DNA of 64,000 nucleotides, from NCBI RefSeq assembly GCF_001922305.1, contig NZ_CP018839.1, positions 3,534,001-3,598,000 of the forward strand, given 5' to 3'. The stretch's first letter is position 1. Every line of letters starts with the position of its first letter. Below, piece by piece: positions 9,563 through 21,119 of this stretch. Both the position numbers and the translations under genes were made by a program. The notes under the pieces were generated by a model. It was not told the DNA's origin, did not search any database, and saw only the letters and a program-made list of their open reading frames with translations. This stretch comes from Thauera chlorobenzoica (GTDB lineage: Bacteria; Pseudomonadota; Gammaproteobacteria; Burkholderiales; Rhodocyclaceae).

Positions 9563-10138
9563 ATGCTCGAACGCTTCTTGCCCTCCCATGACGCCATCAA
9601 GCGCAGCCGCCTGCTGCGCTGGCTCGGGCCGCGCATCCACGACCCGTTGCTGTGGCACATCAATCGTCGCGCGGTCGCCCGCGGCGTTGCCATGGGCGTG
9701 TTCTTCGGGCTGATGATCCCGATCGCACAGATCCCCGCCGCGGCTATGGCTTCGCTGCTGCTGCGCGGCAACCTGTGGATCGCCGCCGTGTCCACGTTGA
9801 TCAGCAACCCCCTGACCTACGGCCCCCTTTATTACTTCGCCTACCGGCTCGGAGCCGGGGTGATCGGCACGCGCATGCCGGCCGAACTGACGCCTGACGA
9901 GCTCGAAGCACCGATCCGCATGATCGACTCGTTCGCCCAGGCTTGGCACTGGGTCACCGGCATCGGCCAGCCCTTGCTGGTCGGCATGCTGATCATGGCC
10001 GTCACCGGCGCAACCCTCGGCTACTGGGGCACTCAGCTGTTCTGGCGCATCAGGGTGACGAACAAGTGGCGGCACGCACGCCGCAGCCGGCAGCTGCGCC
10101 CCAAGGCCACGCCCCCCGGGCCGCTCGGCAGCGCCTGA
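9563..10138 (+). CDS. DUF2062 domain-containing membrane protein
   Basis: 191-aa inner-membrane protein of the DUF2062 family. A short basic N-terminus is followed by a hydrophobic stretch with the family's GVAMGVFFGLMIP and SNPLTYGPLYYFAYRLG segments (about residues 35-100), a further hydrophobic segment near 140-165 and a basic C-terminal tail. The biochemical function is unknown. It stands alone between sixA and an unassigned gene. Confidence 0.9.
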   Translation: MLERFLPSHDAIKRSRLLRWLGPRIHDPLLWHINRRAVARGVAMGVFFGLMIPIAQIPAAAMASLLLRGNLWIAAVSTLISNPLTYGPLYYFAYRLGAGVIGTRMPAELTPDELEAPIRMIDSFAQAWHWVTGIGQPLLVGMLIMAVTGATLGYWGTQLFWRIRVTNKWRHARRSRQLRPKATPPGPLGSA

Positions 10139-10251
10139 ACCCGCTCACCGGGCAGGCGCAGGAGCCGCGCCACGGCGGCCCGATTCACACAAGCACGGGA
10201 CGCAGGCGTATCCTTCCTTCCCTGCTCATCGCGACCGAACCAAGCACGGCA

Positions 10252-11193
10252 ATGAACGCCCCCACTCCCGACGGCACCCTGGCTGTCATCGACGGCGTCC
10301 GTCGGGTCCATTACGACGGTTACTGGATCAAGGTCTACGACCCTCCCGCCGACTCCCTGACCGCCAAGAAACAGTTGATCCAGGCCCTCACCCGGCGCCT
10401 GTTCAACCATGTCGAGCACGGTATCAACATCCCCGGAAAACGGCTCGACGACGCCCGCAGGACCTACGAAGCAGAACAGGATCCGGCGCGCAAGCGGGTC
10501 AAGGGCGCGATGTTCGCCGGCGCGCTGTTCAACCGCGCCACCGACATCTTCACCAAGCTCGTCGAACTGCAGGAACTGGGCATCGAGATCGACTCGGACA
10601 ACGCCCTGATGCGCGAATGCGGTCTGTGCCTGCGCGAGGCGCTGACCCTCGGCCGCCTCGTGCTGCACCGCAGCGGGGACGAAGGCATCGACGAGCTGTG
10701 GGGCGAGCCGTTCCGCGCCTTCTCGATTCCGGTCGAGGCGTTCTATGAAAGCCGCTACATCAAGATCGCCCAGGCCCTGCGCGACCTCGACCGCATCGCC
10801 GGGGCAATGGCGGGCGCGTTCGGCTCCACCCCGCTGTTTCGCGGCATCGAACCCCTCATCGCCGACTTCGTCCGCCTCGCCAAGATCAAGTGCGAGACCT
10901 TGCGTACCGACTCCGAAATCTTCGACGTGTGGGCGGATTTCGTCGTCGCCTCCGAACGGCTCGCCGCGATCGCGCCCGGGCTGTCCCCGGCCTCGAGTGC
11001 GCACGAGCGCCAACTCGCCAGCGATGGCATGCGCCTGATCCTGCAGGGGCGCGACCTGCTCACCGATATCACCCGTGCCCGCGTCACCATGCCCAAGAGC
11101 GCGCGCGAATACATCGCGCGCTGCGAAACATTCACCGCCCTCGCGCAGGGCGCCACCTACGCGCCGTTCACCACGATCGGCGAACGGCGCTGA
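10252..11193 (+). CDS. Conserved hypothetical protein
   Basis: I do not recognise this 313-aa protein. It looks cytoplasmic: there is no signal peptide or membrane segment. An N-terminal region contains RVHYDGYWIKVYDPP (about residues 18-32) and the remainder is strongly helical, with repeated ExLxxL patterns and a central CGLCLREALTLGR. The ATG at 10252 is chosen because protein-like composition begins there; the open frame runs on to 9943 within the preceding gene's antisense-like sequence. Codon use is the same as its neighbours, so nothing suggests recent transfer. It is convergent with mnmA, 20 bp apart. Confidence 0.8.
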   Translation: MNAPTPDGTLAVIDGVRRVHYDGYWIKVYDPPADSLTAKKQLIQALTRRLFNHVEHGINIPGKRLDDARRTYEAEQDPARKRVKGAMFAGALFNRATDIFTKLVELQELGIEIDSDNALMRECGLCLREALTLGRLVLHRSGDEGIDELWGEPFRAFSIPVEAFYESRYIKIAQALRDLDRIAGAMAGAFGSTPLFRGIEPLIADFVRLAKIKCETLRTDSEIFDVWADFVVASERLAAIAPGLSPASSAHERQLASDGMRLILQGRDLLTDITRARVTMPKSAREYIARCETFTALAQGATYAPFTTIGERR

Positions 11194-11213
11194 AACCACG
11201 CCGGCTCAGGCAC

Positions 11214-12335
11214 TCACGCGATCACGCCGCCGCCCAGGCACACGTTCGACTCGTACACCACCACGCTCTGCCCCGGGGTGAGCGCCCACTGCGGCTGAGC
11301 GAAGGCGATCTCGGCGCGGCCGCCGGCGATACGGTCGATCTCGCACGGCATGTCGGGTGTGCGGTAGCGCGGCTTGGCGGTGTACACCCAGTGGGTGTGG
11401 GGGTCGCGGCCGGCGATCCAGTTGAGGTCGGTGGCCACCAGGCGGTCGCGCAGTAGCGCTGGATGCTCATGGCCCTGCACCACGTAGAGCACGTTGGCCT
11501 GGACGTCCTTCTTCGCCACGTACCAGGCCTCGTGCTCACCGGCCTCGTCCTGGTTGCCCTTGATGCCACCGATCAGCAGCCCCTTGCGCTGACCGATGGT
11601 GTGGTACATCAGCCCCTGGTGCTCGCCGAGCACGCGCTCGTCGTCGAGCGCGCGGATCTCGCCCGGCTGGGTCGGCAGGTAGCGCATCAGGAACTCGCGG
11701 AACGGGCGCTCGCCGATGAAGCAGATGCCGGTCGAATCCTTCTTGGTGGCCACGTGCAGGCCCGCCTGCTCGGCGATCCGGCGCACCTCGCGCTTGTACA
11801 GGGTGCCGAGCGGAAACAGCGTCTTCGCCAGCTGCGCCTGGTTCAGCCGGTAGAGGAAGTAGCTCTGGTCCTTGGTGCCGTCCTCGGCCTTCAGCAGCTG
11901 GTACTCGCTGCGCCCGTCGTTGGTCCACTCGCGCACCTGGGCGTAGTGGCCGGTGGCGATGCGCTCGGCACCGAGCTGCAGCGCATGGTCGAGAAAGCAG
12001 CGGAACTTGATCTCGGAGTTGCACAGGATGTCGGGGTTGGGCGTGCGCCCGGCCTCGTACTCGCGCAGGAAGTCGGCGAACACGCGGTCCTTGTATTCGG
12101 CGCTGAAGTTCACCACCTCGAGGTCGATGCCGATGACGTCGCACACCGAGGCGACGTCGACCAGATCCTGCCGGCTCGAGCAATATTCGGAATCGTCGTC
12201 GTCCTCCCAGTTCTTCATGAACAGGCCGGTCACCTGGTAGCCCTGCTGCTTGAGCAGCAGCGCGGTCACCGACGAATCGACCCCGCCGGACATGCCGACG
12301 ACCACCTTCATCCCACCCACATCCTTACTGGACAT
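11214..12335 (-). CDS. mnmA: tRNA 2-thiouridine(34) synthase MnmA
   Basis: MnmA (373 aa) thiolates U34 of Lys, Glu and Gln tRNAs using sulfur relayed from IscS. The PP-loop GMSGGVDSS (about residues 13-21) binds ATP. The catalytic cysteine pair is in [12 protein letters not shown] and [10 protein letters not shown]. The start is the ATG at 12335, preceded by GGAGGT seven bases upstream, one of the clearest ribosome binding sites in the window; the longer upstream frame lacks family sequence. Its first 11 bases overlap the end of the upstream unknown gene, so the two are probably translationally coupled. Confidence 0.96.
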   Translation of the reverse strand: MSSKDVGGMKVVVGMSGGVDSSVTALLLKQQGYQVTGLFMKNWEDDDDSEYCSSRQDLVDVASVCDVIGIDLEVVNFSAEYKDRVFADFLREYEAGRTPNPDILCNSEIKFRCFLDHALQLGAERIATGHYAQVREWTNDGRSEYQLLKAEDGTKDQSYFLYRLNQAQLAKTLFPLGTLYKREVRRIAEQAGLHVATKKDSTGICFIGERPFREFLMRYLPTQPGEIRALDDERVLGEHQGLMYHTIGQRKGLLIGGIKGNQDEAGEHEAWYVAKKDVQANVLYVVQGHEHPALLRDRLVATDLNWIAGRDPHTHWVYTAKPRYRTPDMPCEIDRIAGGRAEIAFAQPQWALTPGQSVVVYESNVCLGGGVIA

Positions 12336-13092
12336 CCGGTCCACCTCCATTGAGCCATTCAGCGAGCGGCAACACGATTGCCGCCTCGCCATTGTCGACG
12401 AACCAGCTATCGACCGCATAATGTGCCCCCACCGCCGCCGGCATCTCGGCCCGCGCTTCCGTGGGGATGTCGTGCACTACATCGGAGCAGTCGCACAGGG
12501 CGAGCAAAGTCGCCACGTGATCCGGAATTTCCGGCTCCGCAGGCGCCCGCGCGGGAGGAGGCAGTTCCTCGATCGCGGCGCTGAAGTGCTGGAAGATCAG
12601 ACGACTGCGCCGCGCGCGCGGCAGCACCCGGTGAAAACGCAGCCAACCACGCGCCTCGAGCAGCTGCAGCATGCGGGTCGTCGAGACGGAATGGTCGATG
12701 CAATCCATGCGCCCCTCGCCCCCACCATCGAGCAGGTTGCCGCGCCGGTCGGCGCCGACCGGCGTCTGCGTTCCCGCCCCCCGGTACAGCCAGCCCAGCA
12801 CTTCGGCCAGGGCGGCACGCTCGCCAGAGGCGTCCCCGGCCCGGGCCAGTTTGCGGCGCACCCGCTCGAGCTGCCCAGGGTCGATCACGACCGTCTCCTC
12901 ACGCCGGCAGCCGTAGTTATAGCAGATATCGAACCGCGCCCCCGCCCCCGCCGCCGCCCTCGCCATTTCCGGACCGGCCGCGCCCGCCCGTGGCGACAGG
13001 CCGGCAGCCAAGGGGGCGGAGAAGAAGGCAGGAAGGAAGACGGCAAGGGCCAGGAGCCACCGCCGGATCACCCCCATCCGCATCCCCCGCAC
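12325..13092 (-). CDS. Conserved hypothetical exported protein
   Basis: 255-aa protein of unknown function. A Sec-type signal peptide is plausible: a basic N-terminus, a hydrophobic core [19 protein letters not shown] and a cut near residue 30. The mature part has a CYNYGC pair followed by RREETVVI, then a helical region and [14 protein letters not shown]. The Cys-His content suggests a metal site or disulfide, but I cannot assign a fold. Possible starts are GTG 13092, ATG 13083 and ATG 13077. It lies between the NUDIX gene (1-bp gap) and mnmA (11-bp overlap) in one operon. Confidence 0.8.
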   Translation of the reverse strand: MRGMRMGVIRRWLLALAVFLPAFFSAPLAAGLSPRAGAAGPEMARAAAGAGARFDICYNYGCRREETVVIDPGQLERVRRKLARAGDASGERAALAEVLGWLYRGAGTQTPVGADRRGNLLDGGGEGRMDCIDHSVSTTRMLQLLEARGWLRFHRVLPRARRSRLIFQHFSAAIEELPPPARAPAEPEIPDHVATLLALCDCSDVVHDIPTEARAEMPAAVGAHYAVDSWFVDNGEAAIVLPLAEWLNGGGPDVQ

Positions 13093-13093
13093 A

Positions 13094-13546
13094 TCAGTAA
13101 TGGCGCAGCAGCGACAGCGGGAAACGCTGCCCGGCGACCCAGTCGTCGACGCACTGCAGGATCATCGGACTGCGGTGGCGCTCGGCCGTGGCGCGCAGTT
13201 CGTCGGGCGTCAGCCACAGCGCACGCACGATACCGTCGTCGAGGCGCCGCCCGGACACCTCGCCATCGACCCGCCCGCCGAAGGCGAAGCGCAGGTAGGT
13301 GATGTCGCCCTGCGGCCGGGTCCATTGGTAGACCCCGACCAGGTATTCCGGAGTAAAGCGGTGGGCGGTCTCTTCGAGCGTTTCGCGCACGACCGCTTCG
13401 AGCAGCGACTCGCCCTCTTCCAGATGGCCTGCCGGCTGATTGAAGCGCAGCCCTTCGGGCGTTTCCTCCTCGACCAGCAGAAAGCGGCCGTCGCGCTCGA
13501 TCACTGCGGCAACGGTGACATTGGGTTTCCAGCTGCGCTCTTTCAC
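13094..13546 (-). CDS. NUDIX hydrolase (NudJ-like)
   Basis: 150-aa NUDIX pyrophosphohydrolase. The Nudix box is near residues 39-61: GHLEEGE, then RETLEET. The usual glycine near the end of the box is replaced (EETA), a tolerated variant. Resemblance to NudJ (phosphatase-like, thiamin-pyrophosphate and nucleoside triphosphate substrates) comes from the N-terminal PNVTVAAVIERDGRFLLVEE and VYQWTRPQGDITYLRF. It is first in an operon with the unknown exported protein and mnmA; a -10-like TAAAAT lies 31 bp upstream on the minus strand (13582-13577). Confidence 0.92.
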   Translation of the reverse strand: MKERSWKPNVTVAAVIERDGRFLLVEEETPEGLRFNQPAGHLEEGESLLEAVVRETLEETAHRFTPEYLVGVYQWTRPQGDITYLRFAFGGRVDGEVSGRRLDDGIVRALWLTPDELRATAERHRSPMILQCVDDWVAGQRFPLSLLRHY

Positions 13547-13576
13547 GTCTCGCCACTCCGCCAGGACAGGGGGCGC

Positions 13577-13582
13577 ATTTTA
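13577..13582 (-). promoter_or_regulatory. Probable -10 element of the NUDIX-mnmA operon
   Basis: TAAAAT on the minus strand, 31 bp upstream of the NUDIX start codon, in otherwise GC-rich sequence. Confidence 0.35.
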
Positions 13583-13627
13583 CCCCGTGCCGCGGTCCAC
13601 GCCGCCGCCCGGGCGAGCGCTTTGCGC

Positions 13628-13633
13628 TAGAAT
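13628..13633 (+). promoter_or_regulatory. Probable -10 element of ilvE
   Basis: TAGAAT lies 65 bp upstream of the ilvE start; no recognisable -35. Confidence 0.35.
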
Positions 13634-13698
13634 TGCGCGGCTCGGCGCCCGCACACCGCGGACCCCATTCATTCTTGATACAGGCGGAGATTTTGATC

Positions 13699-14619
13699 AT
13701 GTCCATGGCTGATCGTGACGGTTTCATCTGGCAAGACGGCAAGCTCGTTCCGTGGCGCGAAGCGACCACCCACGTGCTGACCCATTCCCTGCACTACGGG
13801 CTGGCCGTCTTCGAAGGCGTACGCGCCTACAACACCGTCTCCGGAACCGCCATCTTCCGCCTCGCCGAGCACACCCAGCGCCTGATCAACTCGGGCAAGA
13901 TCTACATGATGGACATCCCGTACTCGAAGGATGAACTCATGGAGGCACAGAAGGAGGTCGTGCGCGCGAACAAGCTCGAATCCTGCTACCTGCGCCCGAT
14001 CGCCTTCTACGGCTCGGAAAAGATGGGCATCTCCACCCGCGGCGCGACCGTGCATGTGGCCATCGCAGCCTGGCCGTGGGGCGCCTACCTGGGCGAGGAA
14101 GGCCTGGAGAAAGGCATCCGCATCAAGACCTCGTCCTACACCCGCCACCACGTCAACTCGACGATGCCACGTGCCAAGCTCGCCGCAACCTACCCGAACT
14201 CGATCCTCGCCAACCTCGAAGTCACCAAGCAGGGCTACGACGAGGCCCTGCTCCTCGACAACCAGGGCTTCGTTGCCGAAGGCGCCGGCGAGAACCTCTT
14301 CGTGGTCAAGGACGGCAAGATCTTCGAACCCGAGATCGCCTCCGCGCTGACCGGCATCACCCGCGACTCGGTGATCACCATCGCGCGCGAATTCGGCTAC
14401 GAAGTCCAGGCCAAGCGCCTCACCCGCGACGATATCTATCTCGCCGACGAAGCCTTCTTCACCGGCACCGCGGCCGAAGTGACGCCGATCCGCGAACTCG
14501 ACGACCGCACGATCGGCGCCGGCAGGCGCGGCCCGGTCACCGAGAAGATCCAGGCCCGCTTCTTCGACGTCGTCAATGGCCGCGCGCCCGAATACGGCCA
14601 CTGGCTGGCCCACGTCTGA
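13699..14619 (+). CDS. ilvE: Branched-chain amino acid aminotransferase
   Basis: Class IV PLP aminotransferase (306 aa) catalysing the last step of Ile, Leu and Val synthesis and the first step of their breakdown. Lys160 in MPRAKLAATYPNS is the expected Schiff-base lysine. The PLP phosphate-binding region EGAGENLFVVKDG and the C-terminal TGTAAEVTPIRELD match E. coli IlvE closely, as does the length (E. coli 309). The start ATG at 13699 has GGCGGAGA 9-16 bases upstream. A small zf-CHCC gene follows 26 bp downstream, probably co-transcribed. Confidence 0.96.
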   Translation: MSMADRDGFIWQDGKLVPWREATTHVLTHSLHYGLAVFEGVRAYNTVSGTAIFRLAEHTQRLINSGKIYMMDIPYSKDELMEAQKEVVRANKLESCYLRPIAFYGSEKMGISTRGATVHVAIAAWPWGAYLGEEGLEKGIRIKTSSYTRHHVNSTMPRAKLAATYPNSILANLEVTKQGYDEALLLDNQGFVAEGAGENLFVVKDGKIFEPEIASALTGITRDSVITIAREFGYEVQAKRLTRDDIYLADEAFFTGTAAEVTPIRELDDRTIGAGRRGPVTEKIQARFFDVVNGRAPEYGHWLAHV

Positions 14620-14645
14620 CACTTCCGTTCTGCGAGAACCGTCCC

Positions 14646-14846
14646 ATGGTTGAAAACACCGACAAGACCCAGGCCGTCGCCATTGCCGCGAAGGATCTCC
14701 CCCTGCACTGCCCGCCCCCGGGAGCACCGCTGTGGGCGCGCCACCCGCGCGTGTTCCTCGACATCCTGAAGACCGGCGAAGCCGTGTGCCCGTACTGCAG
14801 CGCACATTACGTGTTCACCGGCGAGCGCCCGAAGGGGCACCACTGA
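14646..14846 (+). CDS. zf-CHCC zinc-finger protein
   Basis: 66-aa protein with a C-x10-H-x14-C-x2-C metal site (Cys22, His33, Cys48, Cys51), the zf-CHCC pattern also found in the mitochondrial complex I subunit NDUFS6. The bacterial homologues are uncharacterised; a zinc-binding role is inferred. It is too short for many gene finders but has a clear ATG at 14646, family-like sequence throughout and a strong intrinsic terminator 33 bp after its stop. It probably forms an operon with ilvE. Confidence 0.9.
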   Translation: MVENTDKTQAVAIAAKDLPLHCPPPGAPLWARHPRVFLDILKTGEAVCPYCSAHYVFTGERPKGHH

Positions 14847-14878
14847 AGCACGCCCCGGCCTCCGGGCCGGTCCGTCAC

Positions 14879-14900
14879 GGGGGCCGCAGGCCCCCTTTTT
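14879..14900 (+). terminator. Intrinsic terminator after the ilvE operon
   Basis: GGGGGCC, loop GCA, GGCCCCC, then TTTTT. A perfect 7-bp stem and T-tract 33 bp downstream of the zf-CHCC stop codon. Confidence 0.9.
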
Positions 14901-14928
14901 CATTGCGGGCACAGTCCGCAGCCGGCGC

Positions 14929-15474
14929 TCAATCGAAGGTTTCCGCTTCGGCCAGCGCCTTGCCCTGCGCGTCCTTCCCCGACAGCTGCGGCGCGCCTTC
15001 CAGCGGCCACCCGACTCCGACCGCGGGGTCGTTCCAGGCCAGGCAGCGCTCGTATTCGGGGGCGTAGTAATCGGTCGTTTTGTAGAGGAAGTCGGCGCTG
15101 TCGCTGAGCACCACGAAGCCGTGGGCGAAGCCCGGCGGCACCCACAGCTGGCGATGATTGTCCGCCGACAGCTCCACCCCCACCCATTTGCCGAAGCTCG
15201 GCGAGCGGCGACGCAGATCCACCGCGACGTCGAACACCCGCCCGTTCACGACACGGACGAGCTTCCCCTGCGGCTGGCGGATCTGGTAGTGCAGGCCGCG
15301 CAGCACCCCTTTCGCCGAGCGCGAATGGTTGTCCTGGACGAACGCCGCATCGACTCCGGTGGCGTCGCGAAAAGCGCGCGCATTGAAGCTTTCGAGGAAA
15401 AACCCGCGGCTGTCGCCGAACACCTTCGGCTCCAGCACCAGCACCTCCGCAATCGCCGTTTGCGTGACCTTCAT
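14929..15474 (-). CDS. rfbC: dTDP-4-dehydrorhamnose 3,5-epimerase
   Basis: RfbC/RmlC (181 aa), a cupin that epimerises dTDP-4-keto-6-deoxyglucose on the way to dTDP-L-rhamnose. Typical segments are DSRGFFLESFNARAF near residue 20, LRGLHYQ with the catalytic His near 62, and PPGFAHGFVVLSD near 118. It follows rfbA with a 1-base stop/start overlap, so the two are coupled. The dehydratase rfbB and reductase rfbD are not in the window, so the rhamnose pathway must be completed elsewhere. Confidence 0.96.
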   Translation of the reverse strand: MKVTQTAIAEVLVLEPKVFGDSRGFFLESFNARAFRDATGVDAAFVQDNHSRSAKGVLRGLHYQIRQPQGKLVRVVNGRVFDVAVDLRRRSPSFGKWVGVELSADNHRQLWVPPGFAHGFVVLSDSADFLYKTTDYYAPEYERCLAWNDPAVGVGWPLEGAPQLSGKDAQGKALAEAETFD

Positions 15475-16358
15475 CAGAACACCTTTTCTTCCAGCAGCCG
15501 CTGCAGATATTGCCCGTAGCCGTTCTTCGCCAGCGGCGCCGCCAGCGCCTGCAGCTGTGCGGCATCGATCCAGCCCTCCCGCCAGGCGACCTCTTCCGGG
15601 CAGGCGATCTTCAGGCCCTGGCGATGCTCGATGGTCTGGATGAACATCCCGGCCTCAAGCAGGCTTTCATGGGTGCCGGTGTCGAGCCAGGCATGACCGC
15701 GCCCCATCACCTGCACGTCGAGCGCGCCCCATTCGAGGTAGCGCCGGTTCACGTCGGTGATCTCCAGCTCCCCGCGTGCGCTCGGGCGCAGGCCTCGCGC
15801 CACCTCGACGACCCTTTCATCGTAGAAATAGAGCCCGGTGACCGCGTAGCGGCTCTTCGGCCGCAGCGGCTTTTCCTCCAGGCTCACCGCACGTCCGTCA
15901 CGGTCGAACTCGACCACGCCGTAGCGCTCCGGATCCTGCACCGGATAGGCGAACACCGAGGCGCCCACCGTACGCAGCGCGGCCCGCTGCAGCGCATCGG
16001 CAAGATCGTGGCCGTAGAACAGGTTGTCCCCCAGCACCAGGGCCGAAGGGCCGCCAGCGAGGAAGTCCTCGCCGATCAGGAAGGCCTGGGCAAGGCCGTC
16101 CGGGCTGGGCTGGACAGCGTACTCGAAACGCACCCCCCACTGGCTGCCGTCGCCCAACAACTGTCTGAAGCGCGGCGTGTCCTGCGGCGTCGAGATGATC
16201 AGGATCTCCCGGATTCCGGCCAGCATCAGCGTGGTGAGCGGGTAGTAAATCATCGGTTTGTCGTAGACCGGCAGCAGCTGCTTGGAAACGGCCAGCGTCG
16301 CCGGATGCAGCCGGGTGCCCGAGCCCCCGGCGAGGATGATGCCCTTGCGTGTCGTCAT
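15474..16358 (-). CDS. rfbA: Glucose-1-phosphate thymidylyltransferase
   Basis: RfbA/RmlA (294 aa) makes dTDP-glucose from dTTP and glucose-1-phosphate, the first step of dTDP-rhamnose synthesis. The nucleotide-binding [11 protein letters not shown] (about residues 11-21), [16 protein letters not shown] and [10 protein letters not shown] near 110 are all present. Length and ends match the family. It is divergent from algC, which supplies glucose-1-phosphate, a sensible pairing. The 5' leader contains a hairpin with a long T-tract on the minus strand (see separate entry). Confidence 0.96.
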   Translation of the reverse strand: MTTRKGIILAGGSGTRLHPATLAVSKQLLPVYDKPMIYYPLTTLMLAGIREILIISTPQDTPRFRQLLGDGSQWGVRFEYAVQPSPDGLAQAFLIGEDFLAGGPSALVLGDNLFYGHDLADALQRAALRTVGASVFAYPVQDPERYGVVEFDRDGRAVSLEEKPLRPKSRYAVTGLYFYDERVVEVARGLRPSARGELEITDVNRRYLEWGALDVQVMGRGHAWLDTGTHESLLEAGMFIQTIEHRQGLKIACPEEVAWREGWIDAAQLQALAAPLAKNGYGQYLQRLLEEKVF

Positions 16359-16370
16359 CGGAATCCTGCT

Positions 16371-16430
16371 CGCAAAAAGAAAAAAGGCGGGAAAATGCCC
16401 GGCGCGGATTGTAAACCCTCACTCCCGCCT
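16371..16430 (-). promoter_or_regulatory. Hairpin with T-tract in the rfbA leader
   Basis: On the minus strand, AGGCGGGA (16430-16423) can pair with TCCCGCCT (16392-16385), followed at once by a T-rich run TTTTTCTTTTT. This looks like an intrinsic terminator about 12 bp before the rfbA start codon. A -10-like TACAAT lies inside the loop, so whether both arms are transcribed depends on the true promoter. Confidence 0.4.
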
Positions 16431-16540
16431 CGAAAAAAGAACCTGACGTCGAGCACGATCCGGCTTCATCCGCCCGTCAGCCACAAAGCAAAGATCGGCA
16501 CGGATCCGAACGCAGGCCTTCACTCCCTCGCCAGGGGGCA

Positions 16541-16546
16541 TAGAAT
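16541..16546 (+). promoter_or_regulatory. Probable -10 element of algC
   Basis: TAGAAT lies 51 bp before the algC start codon, with no good -35. Confidence 0.35.
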
Positions 16547-16597
16547 GCGCACCTCCGTTACCGCTTTCGTTTTCGCTTTTTCCTTCCGGACCGCCCC

Positions 16598-17989
16598 ATG
16601 ACCACGCCCCGCTACGCCCCTCCCGCTCCCGAAATCTTCAAGGCCTACGACATCCGCGGCATCGTCGATACCGTGCTGACCCCGGACGCGGTGCGTGCGA
16701 TCGGCCACGCCCTGGGCTCCGAAGCGGTGGCGCGCGCCCAGCGGGCGATCGCCGTCGGCCGCGACGGCCGGCTGTCCGGCCCGGCGCTGGCCGGGGCGCT
16801 GGCCGAAGGCATCCGCGCCGCAGGCGTCGACGTCATCGACATCGGCTGCGTGTCCACGCCGCTGACCTATTTCGCCGCCCACGCCCTGGGCTGCGACTCC
16901 TGCGTTTCGGTCACCGGCAGCCACAACCCGCCCGACTACAACGGCCTGAAGATGGTACTCGGCGGGCAGACCCTGTACGGCGAGCTGATCCAGGCCCTGC
17001 GCCGGCGCATCGTCGACGACGAGCTGGCGGCCGGAGAAGGCGCGCTGCGCAGCGCCGACGTCCGCACCGCCTACCTCGACCACATCATCGCCGACGTCAG
17101 ACTCGCGCGCCCGATGAAGATCGTCATCGACTGCGGCAACGGCGTCGCCGGCGGCATCGCGCCCGAACTTTTCCGCCGCCTCGGCTGCGAGGTCATCGAG
17201 CTCTTCTGCGTGGTGGACGGCACCTTCCCCAACCATCACCCCGACCCGTCCAAGCCCGAGAACCTGCAGGACGTGATCCGCGCCCTGCGCGACACCGACG
17301 CCGAACTGGGCCTGGCCTTCGACGGCGACGGCGACCGCCTCGGCGTGGTCACCAAGGACGGCGAGATCATCTTCCCCGACCGCCAGCTGATGCTGTTCGC
17401 CGAGGACGTGCTGACCCGCGTGCCCGGCGGCGAGATCATCTTTGACGTCAAATGCACGCGCAACCTCGCCCCCTGGATCCGCGCGCGCGGCGGCAAGCCG
17501 ACGATGTGGAACACTGGCCACGCGCTGGTCAAGGCCAAGCTGAAGGAAACCGGTGCCCCTCTCGCCGGCGAGATGAGCGGCCACATGTTCTTCAAGGAAC
17601 GCTGGTTCGGCTTCGACGACGGGCTCTATGCCGGCGCCCGCCTGCTCGAGATCCTGTCCGCACGTCCCGACCCCAACGCCGCGCTGAAAGCGCTGCCGAA
17701 CGCAGTCAACACGCCCGAGCTGAACCTGAAGATGAACGAGGGCGAGCCGTTCGAGCTGGTGCGCCGGCTGCAGCAGAGCGCACGCTTCGACGGCGCCGGC
17801 GAACTGATCACCCTCGACGGCGTGCGTGCCGAATACGCCGACGGCTTCGGCCTCGCCCGCGCCTCGAACACCACGCCGGTGATGGTGCTGCGCTTCGAAG
17901 CCGATGACGAAGGCGCCCTGGCACGCATCCAGGGCGCCTTCCGCGCCGCGATCGACAGCGTCTGGCCGGGACTGAAGCTGCCGTTCTGA
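16598..17989 (+). CDS. algC: Phosphomannomutase / phosphoglucomutase
   Basis: 463-aa alpha-D-phosphohexomutase matching Pseudomonas AlgC residue for residue at the active site. The phosphoserine is Ser108 in VTGSHNPPDYNG, and the Mg2+ loop DGDGD falls at Asp242, 244 and 246. The sugar-binding GEMSGHMFFKERWFG is near residue 325. It interconverts mannose or glucose 1- and 6-phosphates, feeding exopolysaccharide, LPS and (via rfbA) dTDP-sugars. The N-terminal EIFKAYDIRG is standard. It appears monocistronic. Confidence 0.96.
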   Translation: MTTPRYAPPAPEIFKAYDIRGIVDTVLTPDAVRAIGHALGSEAVARAQRAIAVGRDGRLSGPALAGALAEGIRAAGVDVIDIGCVSTPLTYFAAHALGCDSCVSVTGSHNPPDYNGLKMVLGGQTLYGELIQALRRRIVDDELAAGEGALRSADVRTAYLDHIIADVRLARPMKIVIDCGNGVAGGIAPELFRRLGCEVIELFCVVDGTFPNHHPDPSKPENLQDVIRALRDTDAELGLAFDGDGDRLGVVTKDGEIIFPDRQLMLFAEDVLTRVPGGEIIFDVKCTRNLAPWIRARGGKPTMWNTGHALVKAKLKETGAPLAGEMSGHMFFKERWFGFDDGLYAGARLLEILSARPDPNAALKALPNAVNTPELNLKMNEGEPFELVRRLQQSARFDGAGELITLDGVRAEYADGFGLARASNTTPVMVLRFEADDEGALARIQGAFRAAIDSVWPGLKLPF

Positions 17990-18115
17990 AGCCCTCATGC
18001 CGCCGGTAATACGCACAGCGCCCCGCACACCGCGGGCCGATGCCTTTCCCGGCATGGACAAAATACGGGAACGCGTACTATCTATAGAGTAGCGGGGGTG
18101 CTCGAGGAGTGGGTT

Positions 18116-18313
18116 ATGGCGAACCGGAACTACAGCCGCGCGGACTGGCAGACGGCGCAAGTCGTCGACGACGTCGTGGCTTACCTCATGCGTGGCGGGC
18201 GGCCCGCAAGCGCCAGGTCGTTCATGAACGAGCACCTCGTCCCACCGGCGGTTCAACGCCGCGTACTGGCCAACCAGGCCGCCGTCAGGCACAGGATTTC
18301 GCCCGCAGCCTAG
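18116..18313 (+). CDS. Small hypothetical protein
   Basis: 65-aa ORF not assignable to a family. The ATG at 18116 has GAGGAG about 6 bases upstream, and the product is a plausible small soluble protein (TAQVVDDVVAYLMRGGRP, then FMNEHLVPPAVQRRVLA). It occupies the gap between algC and alaS and is convergent with alaS. The ribosome binding site and absence of an overlapping gene support it, but no homology can be shown here. Confidence 0.5.
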   Translation: MANRNYSRADWQTAQVVDDVVAYLMRGGRPASARSFMNEHLVPPAVQRRVLANQAAVRHRISPAA

Positions 18314-18422
18314 CAGCTCTGCGCCCCCACGGCATGCCGACCGTCGAGCCCGGCCGCCCCCCGCGCGGCTGCGACAGGAGGGCGTTCGTGCACGCGCCTG
18401 AAGCTTTGTTTCGGCGGGCAGG

Positions 18423-21056
<2,634 letters not shown>

Positions 21057-21119
21057 GAAGGATCCAGAGGAGAAAAGAGTTCGAGTCGTGTTCCTGGGTC
21101 GCGCACGCGGGGGCGCGGA

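Noticed and set aside
16520..18292. 590-codon minus-strand frame opposite algC
   Set aside because: algC is intact with all active-site residues; the antisense product has no recognisable family pattern.
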